Positions 23,663 through 36,512 of a stretch of DNA of 64,000 bases are shown here, piece after piece (the first letter of the stretch is position 1; the number at the start of each line of letters is the position of its first letter). The translations under genes were made by a program, and so were the position numbers. This DNA is from Typha latifolia (lineage: Eukaryota; Streptophyta; Magnoliopsida; Poales; Typhaceae). The stretch is taken from contig CM034103.1 of NCBI GenBank assembly GCA_019914945.1, forward strand, positions 9,548,001 to 9,612,000. The letters run 5' to 3'. The notes beneath the pieces were generated by a model, which was not told where the DNA came from, searched no databases, and saw only the letters and a program-made list of their open reading frames with translations.

Positions 23663-23759
23663 CAGTTAGAAACGGGAGGAGAGAGCTGAGGGAGACCAGA
23701 AGCTACTTTTTCAGTTTTCTCTAAAAGAGGAGAGAGAGTCGCCACTGTTTGTTATTACC

Positions 23760-26700
23760 GCGTTTGAGAGTGTAAAGGGGGACGTGGGACATGTAGGATT
23801 TACGAGATTTGCCACCATGAAGCGCGTCGCGTCGTCCGTTCAACGGTGAAAGAATGAAGGATATATCGTCCAAAAGATTTAATTTAGTGGTGGATCAGTG
23901 TCACACTTCAATACCACGTTCAGATTGGGAGATCGCCCTCAATAAAGGGCCTACTTGTGCTCCATTCAAAATAATTGAGCCACCAAAGGGCTAAGGCTCG
24001 GCTCATATTTGAAACAAGTCAAACTTAATCCTAACTAGAATTAAGTTCTAATCTATTTATCAGGCTGCTCGAATTGAATCTAATCATTGGCTTAGGCTAG
24101 AAATTTAATTCACGCCAAGCTCAACTCGATCCCCCTTAGTTGTTATTTACATATTTACATATTATTAAGGGGGTTCCCTTCTTCTTCCCAAGCTTGCCTC
24201 CTCCCATTTAGCAAGAGGCCTACAAGGCAGGAAAAGAGTTCGGTCAAGCTTAACCCCAGGTACCTTTTTAGGCAATAAAAGCAACAGGAAGGGATTAGAC
24301 TGTGAAAGTCCAACAATTAAAATGTAAACAATAACAAAAATTAAAAAAATTGAAGGTATCATTTATAAATTTCTCAAAAGAAATTATCTGGATTTGCTTG
24401 ACAGTTCCCACTTTCTCAACAAAAAAAAAAAAAAAAAAAAAAAAACCCTAGTACTTAGGTTTCCAGAGTTTTAAATTTCCATTATCTGTTTTGGGTGACA
24501 AAACAGACAAACAGAAAAAAAAAAAAAAAAAACCTATTTTTACCCTAAAGTTCTGAATTTTGGGGTAAAAAAATAATCTTATCCGATCTCTGTAACTGTT
24601 TTACAGAACTCACTGAGAAGAATTCTTCTCAGAATACTCCTCTCCGGCTCTCCCTAATACCCACCATAACTCCCACGCGTCATCCATCTCGTCGGGAGTA
24701 AGTTGCTGTAAACTTTAGCTTCGAGTTGGTTGCCTCTATTATTCACTTTGTCCTCCTTGCTCTTCCCCCTCTTACCTCACCTTTCTCATCAGCGATGAGC
24801 AGCAGATGAGCCTTCTATCTTCTCCTTTGCCTCCTTTGCCACCCACAACCTGCCTTCGATGCACTATAGAAACCCACCACTAGCCTCTCCTTTTACATCT
24901 CCAAATCTGATTGGTTCATCCACAACTTCGCTGCACATTGGCATCCCCATCACTGCAAGTCAGCAATCCCTACAGAACTAGTCATCTTTTTAGCTTTAAA
25001 AGAGAGGGAGTGGCCAAATTTTAATGTCAGTTAATGGAGGAAAAAAAAATAGCCAAGAGAATAGGATGGGGTTGGGATGTGAGTGAAGGTAGAATTTGGA
25101 GGAGAATGATGAAAGCCAAATTGCTGTAATTTGATTCTACAGTTGACAAACATCTAAATTGAAGTGATTACTTTAGGGATTATTGCTAGAATATTCACTT
25201 AGATGGACATTCTAATTCTATAGTTTTGAGTTACTCTGGACTCCAAATCCGGAGCATCCAAACAGGCTCTAAGTCTGTTCATCTAGACAAAAATCAAAGC
25301 CAACTCCAAATGAATTGTAATTCTTGTATACTTGACAATGGAGGAATCTGTTGAAAAAGGGGATTTCTGTTTCTATACATGACCAAAATGGAAGTGAATC
25401 AATGATCAATAAAACACAACAATAGCAATAGCAATAATTTTGTAGAAAGTTTGTGAAGTGTTATGGGTAAAGCTTTAATCTAACAATATTTCCTCCAATT
25501 TTACATGGAAAATCCTAACGGGATATTTGCGGGGCTAAGCCCTATCAAAGATCTCCACTATCCCCATAGTAGGAGTACACTAAAATGTTCTTTCTAGTAT
25601 CACTGGATGCATAAACAACCATCACCAGGACAAGACATGAATAGTCAGCTTGACCATCTGTTGGTTCAACCAATGACTCAATAGGTCAACTACATCTATT
25701 CTATCTAAAATGAAAACATGAATAATAGATAGAAACTTTTTGAACAATCTTTTGAACTAATCCTTACAATTAAATACATCAATATCTACCTATTTGAATA
25801 ATTAATTCCAAGTCATAATATAAGGGCACAATAAAATTAATTGTACCCAACACAGTTGTGCAAAAACATATTAAAGCTATCAATGTATTGAGCAATTGCT
25901 AACAGTATATACTACTAACTTGACACAACAAAATTATAGTAGTCATTACCAAAAAGGCAAAGGGAAGGGTTATTTCAATGGATTTGCACTGTCAGGGCAT
26001 CTTGCAATCAATGTTAGTAGTAGAGAGGTGCAGCCAAGCTGGAGTGGCAAAGAAGTAGCTTATAACAAGTCAGGATTATGGGATGATGGAGAGAATAACT
26101 ACTCAGAAACTTAATCAAAAGATACTAAGTCTTACTGTCTTAGGGTATTGTTGTTTCATTATATATCATAGTTTACATTAGGAAACTTGGAGTAGGACTC
26201 TCGGAGATCGACTTTTTTCTAGGACCAAAACACCTCTCTCCTGCCACATGGGAACTTCGAGCAATGTCTTACTCACTATCCTCAAGATCAATTACAGAAG
26301 GCTTATGTCATTAGAAGGAGACTGATCTCTCAGATGCAAAAGTTCACCCAGAGAGTAAATAATAGTCTAGATGAATGTTACAAGTTTTAGATTCTCAAGG
26401 AAACAGGCCTAGTTACACAGCTGTGGCAAATGAACTTACAAAGCATATGATTAACATAAAGACTTTAAAAGCAAATATAACTAGCCCAGCCAAGGAGCCT
26501 GTATTAGAAATAACATTGTCCTTGTTCCAAATTGCAAGGGAATTTAATTGCCATGATAAAATATGAGCAGCTAAATGCAACAAAATAATCTCTTGCATAA
26601 TCTAGCCTAATAATGAACTCTGTTCAATATCAAAGAATATATGTTCCCAGCTTGTTCATACATTTTGTACAGACAATTTGCTTAAAGGGAATAGATAAAT

Positions 26701-26837
26701 AAATATGGCAATAATTACTGAAATAAGTAAAAGATGAAAAGATACAAAAGCATTCAAACATTAAAAGGCTAGGTTCAGGAGAATTTCAAAAATCAACTAC
26801 GAAGTCTGCAGTATATGTAGGATAATATGCATCTGAT
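23760..26837. other. Intergenic DNA between NAC and FAR1-related genes
   Basis: Contains A-runs at 24420-24445 and 24515-24532, a pyrimidine-rich patch at 24640-24950, and a stretch at 25130-25275 ending 'ctccggattt'-like words that resembles a degenerate MITE end. The plus-strand frame at 25896-26114 and the frame near 26375-26566 show no recognisable motif. No RNA gene seen. Confidence 0.4.
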
Positions 26838-27637
26838 ACCTTCAATAGAAGAATCCATCATGTATTTTGCAGGGAAAATTTCTCTGATCCTTGACAGTTG
26901 CTTTCTTTCCAATTTCAGTTCCTGCAAATTTTAGTTCTGTGCATTTTCTGTTGCATCAGCTGAGGTGAATTTCAAACCAGAAAGAGTCAGAGGATGATTG
27001 GTATTACTTTTCACATAAATTTTCTTTTAATGGAACAAAGGGTCTTTAATGATCATAAATTGAGTTCAATGGAAACAGGGATAAGAGATATTACCTGATG
27101 TTGCAAGTTAGCAATATAGAGACTACAAAATTTCCATCACCAAGCGCAAACAAATGATCAGGAAAATCAGCAGCATGAAAAATGAGACACCTCTTCTCGT
27201 ACATGAAATTGAACATAAATCTAATCAGCCCCATCTTTAATAAACTATCACAACCATGAATAGAAACTGTTGATAAAAGATGATTAGCCCATGGTGTTAC
27301 AAGATCAGGATATATTGATCAGACAAGAACGCCAAAAAGGGATGGCATAAAGGAGAAATGCTACATAATATTATACAAGCTTGATGGCTTCCTTAAATAT
27401 GCGGAAAAAAAAGATTACATCGTCTTTGTCAATAATCAGCCTGAAGCTGAGTCGATCAACTCAACTGACAATTGTTGCACAGACCCACTCAGTTACCTAA
27501 CAGATAATGGCATCTTGTCAGTTCATCCAGGAAAATTTGGTCTCACCATGAGCATTTGCTGTTGTATTTGTACCTTTGTTGATATCAAAATTGAGCTTGC
27601 GGGACAATGACTGGTGCTGGGTTGGGACAGTGGAATG
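26838..27637 (-). other. Candidate extra 3' exons of the FAR1-related gene
   Basis: Three short minus-strand segments are bounded by good splice signals: 27637-27574 (TGCAG before, AAAG|GTACAA after), 27122-27095 (TTGTAG before, CAG|GTAATA after) and 26921-26838 (TTTGCAG before, GAAG|GTATCA after). The last is open in a protein-like frame (ERKQLSRIREIFPAKYMM). If the third main exon uses a donor at 27720, the first segment continues the frame. They may be alternative 3' exons or part of the untranslated region. Confidence 0.45.
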
Positions 27638-27710
27638 CTGCACAGTAAAGATCACAACTCAGGTCTACAAATATATCAAGAATTAAACATTGTAGTGTAG
27701 ACTTCCGGGA

Positions 27711-30540
27711 CTATAGTACCATTGGTTGATCAAGGTGATTGTGAGACATGGCAACATGGGATACCCCACGAGGTTGAACCACCCAACTGGCAAAATTGTT
27801 AGCTTGGCCCTGCATGATAGGCATGGAAACGCCAACTGAACCCCTGACAGTGCACCATGCTATGTTAGGGTTACTTGATGCTTGAGAAACCATTGTATGG
27901 TCAAATAAACCTTGGGTGGGCATATAAGGCTCCTATGTACAACAGGAATAAAACATTCAGAACTTAACTACCTTAGAATCTTTCTGAGATGATTCTTTAA
28001 GTTCAAAACATACAAACCTGAGTAGGCATGACTGTGTCAGGAGGAAAAGAGCATCCTGTAGGTTGCATCGGAATAGGGTTACAGTATGAAGTTGCACCAT
28101 TCCGGTGATAAGATGGAATATGTGATGAGTCGTTGATCATTACTTGATCAGATGCCTCATTTTGCCCTGTTTTAGATGCATAGTGTAAAGCAAGGAAGAT
28201 ATGACTTTGTATACAGTATTACCTATAATAATATTACATACTTGTATTTTCTATATTCTGTGGAGGTTCATGGCGAATTATGGTGTCGATTGAACTGGAA
28301 AAAGTTTGAGATTTCTTTCTTTTCTTCTCAGTTCCACCCTTTGGTTTCCGGCCCCGCTTTTTCTTGCATCCTTCTAATGCATTCAGATGCATGTCATCTA
28401 CCATGGTGATATCTTCATCATCTGTCTGTCTGTTCAATGGAGCAAGCCGCAAGACATGTTCCACTTCTACCATCAATTTATCAAGTTCATTTTCATATAT
28501 TTGCAGAGCATCCTCAGAAAATGCACTTTTTACTGCAATAGATATTGCCTTACGCCACACCCGACTATACTGCAATGTCAAAGGTTCTTCACCATCAGTG
28601 TCAGCCATTAGTCGGATTTTATCAGATATCACTTCAACATTTGCATATTTTGTCCACCTTTTCAATATATACTGAGATGGAAGGTCAAGGATGTTATTGT
28701 TGTTGAGAACTTTTAATGCATGCATGCACAAGATGCCCATGGTTTCAAACTTTCTGCAGCTGCAAGTAACTGACAAATTTGATTGATTAAATTCAACAAA
28801 GGCGTAACAACGCTTTTCAGGGAGGGAAACCTTAAACGTGTAAATAGTCCCATTCATCCCAACTGGTTCACAAAGACAGGAAAGCTGACTCTTGAACTCA
28901 TCCTCAAATTCATTATACATGAGCCGTGTATATGACTGTGCTGCTTCATTTAACATAGGCATATCAACCAGCAACACTGGCTTAGTTTGTCTTGATTTAT
29001 AATCTTCATATAGTTCCTTCTCACGAAACCTCATTAATGTCTTATTATACTGTTCAATAAATTTGGAAAGGGGCAACCTCCTGTTGAAATGTTTTTTAAA
29101 GAGATTCTTCATGCTCTCGCTCCACCGTAATGAAGTCATGGAAGCAGAAAATGAGTTCTTCTGATATATCAACGCCCACTTATCTCGAACTACATATAAA
29201 TCTTGTAGCCATGAATTACTGGCAAGATCATACTTGTTAACTAAATCAACCCATGCACTATGAAAATCCTCTTCAGAGGCACATTCATATATGATACTTT
29301 TAAATTCCTTCTGAAAGTCTGGCTCGCTATTGTACATATGAGAAATATGTACAGAAGCATTTTGGGTTAAATGCCATAAACAAAGATGGTGACTTGTCTC
29401 AGGTAGTGTCATGCTAATTGCTCTTGATAATGCAGGATAATGATCGGTAAATATTGTCCTTGGTTGGCGTTCGGACATTGCAATCATAAAGGTTTTAAAT
29501 AACCACACAAATGATTCTGTTGTTTCATCCAACAACAAAGCAGTACCAAATATAACAAATTGCTTATGATGATTGATCCCAAGGAATGGTGCAAAAGGTA
29601 GCTCACTCTTGTTTGACCGGTAAGTCGTATCAAATAAGACTACATCCCCGAAGTAAGAGTAATCAATTATTGATCTTGCATCTGCCCAAAAGAAATTTGT
29701 GACCTGTTCTCTATCATCAAGTTGTATGGCATAGAAGAAGGAGGGATCTTCTAACTGCTTAGCTTTCAAAAATTCTAAAAGAACTTGGGCATCTCCCTTC
29801 TCAAGTTCTCTCATTCTTGTGGTGTGCAAATAGCTGCTTTGATCTTTTAAAAGAAATCCAACAGTTTCAGCTTCACGAGCCTCTTCTAAAGGAAACTCAA
29901 GAGTCTCAGCAGATTTTTCTGCAACAATACCTATGTCATCACGCTGAGCTAACAATAGCCGTCTATGAGACCTTAATAAGTGTGCTTTATGTGGGCGCAC
30001 AAGAGGATGGTTGTGCTCGTAGATGATTTTGCTCACTGCCCAAATACCATCACGACTTACTTTGTACTCGATGCGAGCCATACAATTTGTCCTGACAGCT
30101 TCGCGTGGTTTCTTCGTCATATGTGTGCAATGCTTCTGACGAGAACCTTCATTGCTACATAAGAAGACCCTATTCCGTACAGTCCCATCCTTTCTTCGAC
30201 CAAGATGCCCCTTACGAACACTAAAACCTTTTCTATGAGCATATTTATTATAAAACATATATGCTTTATCTTCTGAGTGAAATACCATACCAACTTCTGG
30301 CTCCAACTGAAAGTTTCCAACTGCCTTTTGCTTATCCAAAATGTTTGGCTCTTTCAAAGTTGATATTTTAGAAGCCTCGCCATCTTTTAAAGCTTGGGAC
30401 ACCTCTGCTGCATCATTTTCTCTTGAATTAAGCCCCACTGGCATTCTATGTACCCCTTCATCATCTTTCTCTCTTTCACTCAAAGAGTCTTCAGCAGTTT
30501 CTATGGATTCATTATCTGAAGAGGAACCAGATAATTCCAT
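27711..30540 (-). CDS. FAR1-related sequence (FRS) transcription factor, transposase-derived
   Basis: Exons 30540-28242, 28166-28018 and 27932-27711 join in frame to 889 residues. The start at 30540 is chosen because a splice acceptor (polypyrimidine then ATAAG) lies one base upstream of the ATG. The upstream ATG at 30585 would translate that intron. Residues about 85-182 form the FAR1 zinc-type DNA-binding domain (GMVFHSEDKAYMFYNKYA to YEHNHPLV). Residues about 290-400 are the MULE-transposase-like domain (DTTYRSN, FTDHYPAL, CLWHL). A SWIM zinc finger has C593, C595, C605 and H607. A basic stretch (KKKRGRKPK, EKKRKK, about 726-743) is a likely nuclear signal. Family members (FHY3/FAR1 relatives) are nuclear regulators domesticated from Mutator-like transposases. 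The intact exon, single copy and spliced tail argue against an active transposon. Which family member it is remains open. Confidence 0.92.
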
Positions 30541-30772
30541 TCTTATAAAAGAAAAAAAGATGAAAATAGTTAGTGAAAGCCTCATGTATAAATAAAATTA
30601 TAATGGAATAAAACATTCTTCACAATTAACTATTTGAAAAATCTCACTTTCTCATAGTCGGGATATTACACTAGCACTCAACTCTCAGACTATAGGTAGT
30701 GCAAATGATTAAGGATCTGATCTTAGCATACGAACAACAGCAACGAAGTTAGGGAAAATTAGGGAAAAAATT

Positions 30773-31151
30773 ACCTAGGGATGGAGGAAGAGAAAGATGG
30801 GAATATATCTCTTTCCGGGCTTTTAGGGATAATCGCCCGCTATTTGGTCGGATTAGGGCGAGGATTGGGCCGCGACCCGACTCGGGCGGCGGAGAGGGGC
30901 AAGGTGTAGCCGTGGAGAAATCTCTGGTGTAAACATCGAAAACCATCATCGTATACGATCCTAATGGTAAAAAAAATATTGGTAAAAGTAGAGAAAAATA
31001 CCTAGGGATGGAGGAAGGGAAAGAAGGAAGGGATCTCTTTCCAGATCCTTTAGGGTATATCGCCGGCGAGTTGGTCGGATTAGAACAAGGATCGGGCCGC
31101 AGCCCGACTCGGGCGGCGGAGAGGGGCTGGGTGGAGCCGTGGAGAAATCTC
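30773..31151 (-). promoter_or_regulatory. Duplicated 5' leader exon of the FRS gene
   Basis: The segment 30773-30924 recurs at 31000-31151, exactly 227 bases away and without net length change at both ends of the match. Each copy ends, on the minus strand, in a splice donor (CCTAG|GTAATT at 30775/30774; CCTAG|GTATTT at 31002/31001). Together with the acceptor just before the start codon at 30540, this suggests a non-coding first exon present twice, so two leader exons could be used. Confidence 0.7.
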
Positions 31152-31339
31152 CTACGCGAGAGTCCGTATAGAAATTCCCGTGAGGGTACCGGAATAGACA
31201 CCGAGGCTATCCGGACGAGCTCATGGATCTCAATATGCTGACGAAAGGGATCCGCCGTTGGTTCCCTGAGGAACAGATCTGGAACGTCTACTCTATGTCG
31301 GGTATGCTTTTCTCATGGGATGATCTGCGTGTATGCATA

Positions 31340-32100
31340 AAATAATTTTTACTTAATTTTTAAAATAAAAAGTAAGCAATATTAATAGTCTGTAATTTAG
31401 TCAAAAGTATGGGAAGTTCAAACCGTTTAAAGTGATTTTAGTGTGGATAAATAAATATATTTAACCCATATTTTTCTAACATAACCCCTTGTACATTCCA
31501 ATATAGACAAATGACATGTTTTTTTATCCAGTAATATTTCCAGTTTTGACAAATGAGTGGTTGAGAGGAATTATGTTTTGATTTTTAATTATTAAATATT
31601 TTTTCCCAACAACTCTCAAATTCTAGCCTCTTTCCTATTTGAAAGTTTAGCTCATGTTAACTATTATGATATTAAAAGCTAAGATACACTTGCTAATGTT
31701 TTAAAATATTTATATGGTGAAATAATTAATATGGGCTCCATCAAATTATTTATGACCGGTATATAAAATAATATGTAAATGAGGATTAACTCATTCATAT
31801 TATTTTGAGGTATGAATCTCAAAACTAACTATGTGTGTATAGTGGACAGTATTTTAATTTTCTATATGTGAAATAAAATTACAAACATCTATTATATAAA
31901 AAAAAAGGAAACATTAATTAGGTCAATTTAATCATTTTTATTCCTTACCTTAACTATCACAGACATTTTATTCCTATCATATATAACTATTGCATCTTAT
32001 TTATTTCTTTTCAACTAAATGTTGATAATAAATAGAGTGTCATCCTCGTATCTTTATTATTTTCTTTATTTTTTCTTTATCTTACAACCAAATGGTTTAG
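31340..32100. other. AT-rich intergenic DNA, no gene recognised
   Basis: Strongly AT-rich with no protein-like frame or clear repeat structure. Confidence 0.45.
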
Positions 32101-32109
32101 TTAACATTT

Positions 32110-32390
32110 TGAATGGCAATACTGCTTCCACTTAGCCGGTGGAAAGTCTCACACAAGATATTATTTACCTAACTTGCAATTATCAAAATTGTAAAGTCAC
32201 GCATATGTTTAGAGAAGCAAATCACGCTGCTGATTGGCCTGCAAATCTAAGTAAATCTTTAGGTTATGGTTGTACTTGGGATGGAGGTTTTTCTGTTGAT
32301 TTGTCTCAACTTTTGATCTCTAACTCTAAGGGAGCGATGTGTACTCGTGATGGCTGATTAATAAATTAAGTTTTTTAACGGAAAAAAAAA
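32110..32390 (+). pseudogene. LINE 3' end: RNase H tail plus poly(A)
   Basis: The plus strand reads the end of the RNase H-like domain of plant LINE ORF2, recognisable from THMFREANHAADWPAN and the ending LSKSLGYG. It stops at 32357 and a short untranslated part leads into an A-run (32381-32389). A 5'-truncated LINE insertion explains it. Confidence 0.75.
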
Positions 32391-32815
32391 GATGATCCTC
32401 TAGTGGCAAAGTATTGGTGCAATAAAACTTAGAATTTAGATAAAGTTTATACCAAAATTATATAATAACACAATTAACGTAGAGTACAGCAAAAATAAAA
32501 TGTAAGTAATATAACTCATTTATGACTTATATGTAAGGAAGATTGACCTCATATTTTACATCCTATTTACTCTTTGAACTTTCATTAAATAATATAGAAT
32601 TATAGTTGGAGATGTTCTTACACTTTTTCATATCATATAAATCGACCAACTATTAATTAATATAATGCCTAGCATCTTCTCTAACCCAAATAATTTCTGA
32701 GCTTATCTAAATTAAAATAGATAAATATAAATTTTATGATATCGTTAATTATTTTTACGATAAACGAGGGCTTAGCAAAGAGACCTCAAAGCATTATGAA
32801 GATGGAGAGATAGAT

Positions 32816-32822
<7 letters not shown>

Positions 32823-32870
<48 letters not shown>
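32823..32870. repeat. (TA)n microsatellite
   Basis: About 24 uninterrupted TA dinucleotides in AT-rich DNA. Confidence 0.95.
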
Positions 32871-32872
<2 letters not shown>

Positions 32873-33469
32873 CATAGATTATTCACATTGCATGTATTGG
32901 AAGTAATTATTGTTAGTAAGCATTTTATAATTTTTATTTATTCTTTTCAAGAGTAATCTCTAATGAAAAGTATAAAAGATTAACTTAAAAAAAACTAATG
33001 AATTATTTTGTAGGAAGTTCATCCACTCTTGTATTATAGTTAATGAGTAAGAAGAATATATGAGCCATGCATATTATTATTGAATAAGAAGAATTGATGA
33101 ACCGTATTTATTTTCTTATACTTAATTTTAAGGTATGCCTAGATTACCTGGCTCCTGAACTTTGTGAATTTTCTTATATTATGTTTCAAAGTCATATATT
33201 ATATATCTAGTAAAAAATTTATTTAGTTGTATTGTGTTATCATTTGAATGCTAAAAATTAAACTAAACATAATATGGTGTTTTAATTAATTTTTTATATA
33301 AGCATATTTTGTCATATTTTATGAATTTTCATTTGCTTCTTTGTATTATTATTAGATTTTATTATTTTAATATATTTTATTTACAATTTAGTAATTATTT
33401 AATGTGATATATAAAATATTTATAATATTTTGGCTTCTATAAGAAAATTTCTTACTTCGCCACTAGTTT

Positions 33470-33665
33470 AAAGTGAATACCCTCTAAACTATCGCCTTCT
33501 TTTATAACGACTCTTTGAACTTTTTTGATACATAATGATCCCCTAATAAAAAGGTTAAGTGAGATATTTCTGATATTTCAGGAGTCATTATATACAAAAA
33601 AAAAATTCAAGGATTATGGAAAATAGTGATAGTTTAAAGGTGAAGACAATTATTCCAAAATAGCG
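33470..33665. mobile_element. Foldback MITE-like element, copy 2
   Basis: The left arm 'gtgaataccctctaaactatc' pairs with the right arm whose reverse complement is 'gtcttcacctttaaactatc'. The core carries 'gaacttttttgatacataat', the family signature shared with 5560-5795 and 38265-38400. Confidence 0.6.
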
Positions 33666-35519
33666 AATATTATTTAAAGGTAAAATATAATTCATAGAAA
33701 TAATAGTAGGACATATATTTAATATTAATCTCTAGTTTCTCTCTCCTCATCTAATGACTGGAATTAGACAAAATTAAATATTATTGTTTTGTCTCACAAT
33801 TAGTTCTTTTGTTTATATCTCTCTTATATGACTCATTTTTCTATAAGTGTCAAGTATTAGTGAATTATATTCAAATTAATTTGTTTCGTTTCAAATGTAA
33901 AGTGATTTATTGAGGGAGCACTATAAGAATTATTATATTTAGCAACAAACTTTTAGCATCATATTAGAATATTTGATTATATAAAAATCATATAGAAGTA
34001 AATTTTAAGTTTGTTGCTATTTCTTTTCCTCTATTACTATGTTTAGACATAATAGTCTTTATAAGTAAATAAAGTAGTGATGTATAAAAAAATATTGCTA
34101 TTTCATAACATATTTTTATATTTTTAGAAATAATTTACATATGCTTCTATTTGTTTTTATATAGCAGCAATTATATATTTTTAGTGATCATTTACAAATG
34201 CCACTATTTGTTCTTACATAACAATAATTATATTGATATCTTTTAATTAGAAGATGAAGTGTAACTTTATAAAAATTAGATGAGAATATTAACCCACAAA
34301 AACTAAAAAGTCCTCATTTATTATTCTTACTCTTCTCTTACATTTGATATATATATACTCATTTAATTTATTTAAATAGTAGAAGAGGGAATACACTTTT
34401 ACAAAACAAATGTGTAAGAATATCAACTCATCAAAGTCTATCGGGTGGGAATATAAACATAAATCTAGCTCCGTATCCAATAAGATGGGTTCCCAAATTT
34501 GTCTTTCCGTAATTTATAGCTTAAATCAACCCAAACACCCTAAAATTTCTTAAAATCTCTAAGATCCCCTCTCCATGGTCCCCTTGGTGCGTTAATCGCC
34601 TCGTCGTGGTCCTTTGCCACTCTGATCCCCTTGTTAAAAAGATAAGTATTCCTCAATGTCTCGTAGTCCCCTCTTCCCCGCCGTGGTCCTTTCTCATAGT
34701 CACTTCACCATGGTTCCCTCACCATGATGAGTATTTTTATTATTAAGATTAAGGTTTAAATAGAAATAGTGGTGGTAGTGGGCTTGGAAGAGAGGAATGT
34801 GTGGAATGTAGTATATGGGTAGATAAAATGGATGAGATTATTAGTCATCATATATTTTTTCTAAAGTTATATTATTTGATGCTTAGCCTTTTTTAATTTG
34901 ATTTTTCACTTTTAAGTATTTGAGAATTTCCTTCTAATACTTTGTCATAAATTGGAGTGCTGGTTTTGTTGCTCAAAATTGTTTTATTTAGTGCTTTACT
35001 CTTAGAAAAAATATTTTCTATCCTTTTTATCTTTTTTTTTCTCTTAATGTCCATGTAGAGTATGACTAGATATAATTTTGTTAGCTATGGTAAATATAGA
35101 TAATTAATATTTGAAACTCAATAATTTTTCTCACTTCTTTAGAGCATCTCCAATGCTGGCTCCAAATATAGAGCCAAAAATGGAGCAAGAGCCTGGTGCA
35201 CTCCAACACACCAGGCTCCATATATATTAAAATAATAATATAATATATATTATTATATTAGCTATTTTAAATTACTTAATAAGTCATCTTAGCGTTATTA
35301 TTTTTTAATAAAAAATATATGGTTAGAAAATTCTCTTCGAGATCTTTAAAATAAGACTAACATTCAATAGTTTCAGAAGTAATTTTAAATTACTAATTTT
35401 TTAATTAAACGTATCGAAATTATATTACACGAAATAAACATCGAAATAAGCATTACATGTCATTAACTAAAAATATCAAAATTTACATTACATAAAATAA
35501 GCAGAAATTAACCAAACAT

Positions 35520-35665
35520 AATAAAAACAATAGATATTTAATATTCTGGTAAGTGATCTTTGTAACCACCGGTTTCGGTTCCGTAGCCATCGATTTTGGT
35601 TCCGTAGCCACCGGTTTCGATTCCATAGCCACTTTCTCTTTTTTGACTATATCCACCTAATTGCG
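35520..35665 (-). pseudogene. Glycine/tyrosine-rich repeat coding remnant inside the Harbinger element
   Basis: The minus strand reads three copies of a 7-residue unit of the type GYGTETG, from a 21-bp DNA repeat at about 35555-35625 ('accggtttcggttccgtag'). The frame ends with HLPEY and a stop. It may be the C-terminus of the element's second, DNA-binding ORF. The assignment is inference. Confidence 0.5.
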
Positions 35666-35675
35666 ATTAACCTCC

Positions 35676-35885
35676 GACTTGAAAATGAATATTGTGAGGA
35701 ACCTGATATTGTTGATTCTACTCAACCTCTAATCGTTGAAGAGCTTGAAGCCAATGATGATAAACGATTTCAACGATTCCTTGCTCGACATAAAAAGATC
35801 CAAGATAGAGAGACTTATTTTGAGCTTCGAAATGTACTGATTGAACACTTATGACAGAGGCATGGGAATGAAGGAATATAAATTT
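35676..35885 (+). pseudogene. Harbinger transposase C-terminus remnant
   Basis: The plus-strand frame reads EELEANDDKRFQRFLARHKK and then DRETYFELRNVLIEHL followed by a stop where relatives have W. The 'L-R-N-x-L-I-E-H-L-W' ending is typical for PIF/Harbinger and HARBI1-like nucleases. The catalytic DDE region is missing. Confidence 0.75.
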
Positions 35886-36384
35886 TAATTTAATATATTT
35901 TATTTTTAATGTATTTCATGTTTAATGTATTTCATATCTAATGTATTTTAATTTTTAATATTTGCGTTGGGAATAATTTTGAGTAATTATATTTTAGGAC
36001 ACATAATTTATTAGTCTCATTTTTATAAATAATAAAAAATTTAAAATTTAAATTAACTTAAAAATAATTTAATATTAGACTCATTTTAAAGTATCGATGA
36101 TACCTTTCCAATGATATTATTTTTGTTAAAAACTGATTGGTAAAACTAATTATATATTCAGTTTAACTAACTAAATTATTTAATAAAAGATAGAAATAAA
36201 ATTAAAATTATTGAATGTAATAATTATTATTCAATTTTGATATTTTCAAAAGGTTGAAATGACAAATGGAGCCCGACTCCATTTTTATGGTGGGGCTCCA
36301 AATTTGGAGCTAATTTTAAAGCCTCATTGGAGCTCAACTGAGCTCTAAATTTAGAATTTGGAGCACGGTTAGAGTTGCTCTTAC

Positions 36385-36512
36385 AACATCATGATTACTT
36401 ATTCTAAGTATAATAAATGCTTTTCTTTATTGTCTTGTTTGATGGTCTAACATCATGATTACTTATTCTAAGTATAATAAATGCTTTTCTTTATTGTCTT
36501 GTTTGATAGTCT
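36385..36512. repeat. Recent 64-bp tandem duplication
   Basis: Two adjacent 64-base units beginning 'aacatcatgattacttattc' differ by one base seen ('gatggtct' against 'gatagtct'). They start four bases after the Harbinger element's right flank. Confidence 0.95.

Larger units (their letters stand above)
35143..36380. mobile_element. PIF/Harbinger element with TTA target duplication
   Basis: Ends are inverted and imperfect: 'gagcatctccaatgctggct' at left and, reverse-complemented, 'gagcaactctaaccgtgctc' at right. TTA flanks both sides (35140-35142, 36381-36383), the hallmark of this superfamily. Both ends are rich in 'ggagc/gctcc' words. Internally only remnants of proteins remain, so the copy is a deletion derivative. 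Confidence 0.85.

Noticed and set aside
25896..26114. 72-codon plus-strand frame between NAC and FRS
   Set aside because: No motif, no splice or promoter support, and ordinary length for chance frames in this DNA.
30541..30585. Fifteen extra N-terminal residues for FRS from an upstream ATG
   Set aside because: The stretch is a pyrimidine-rich splice acceptor ending in AG one base before the downstream ATG, so it is probably intron.
30749..31201. 150-codon frame on the minus strand upstream of FRS
   Set aside because: It covers the two duplicated leader-exon copies and the donor sites; no domain, and duplicated segments explain the repeated words in it.
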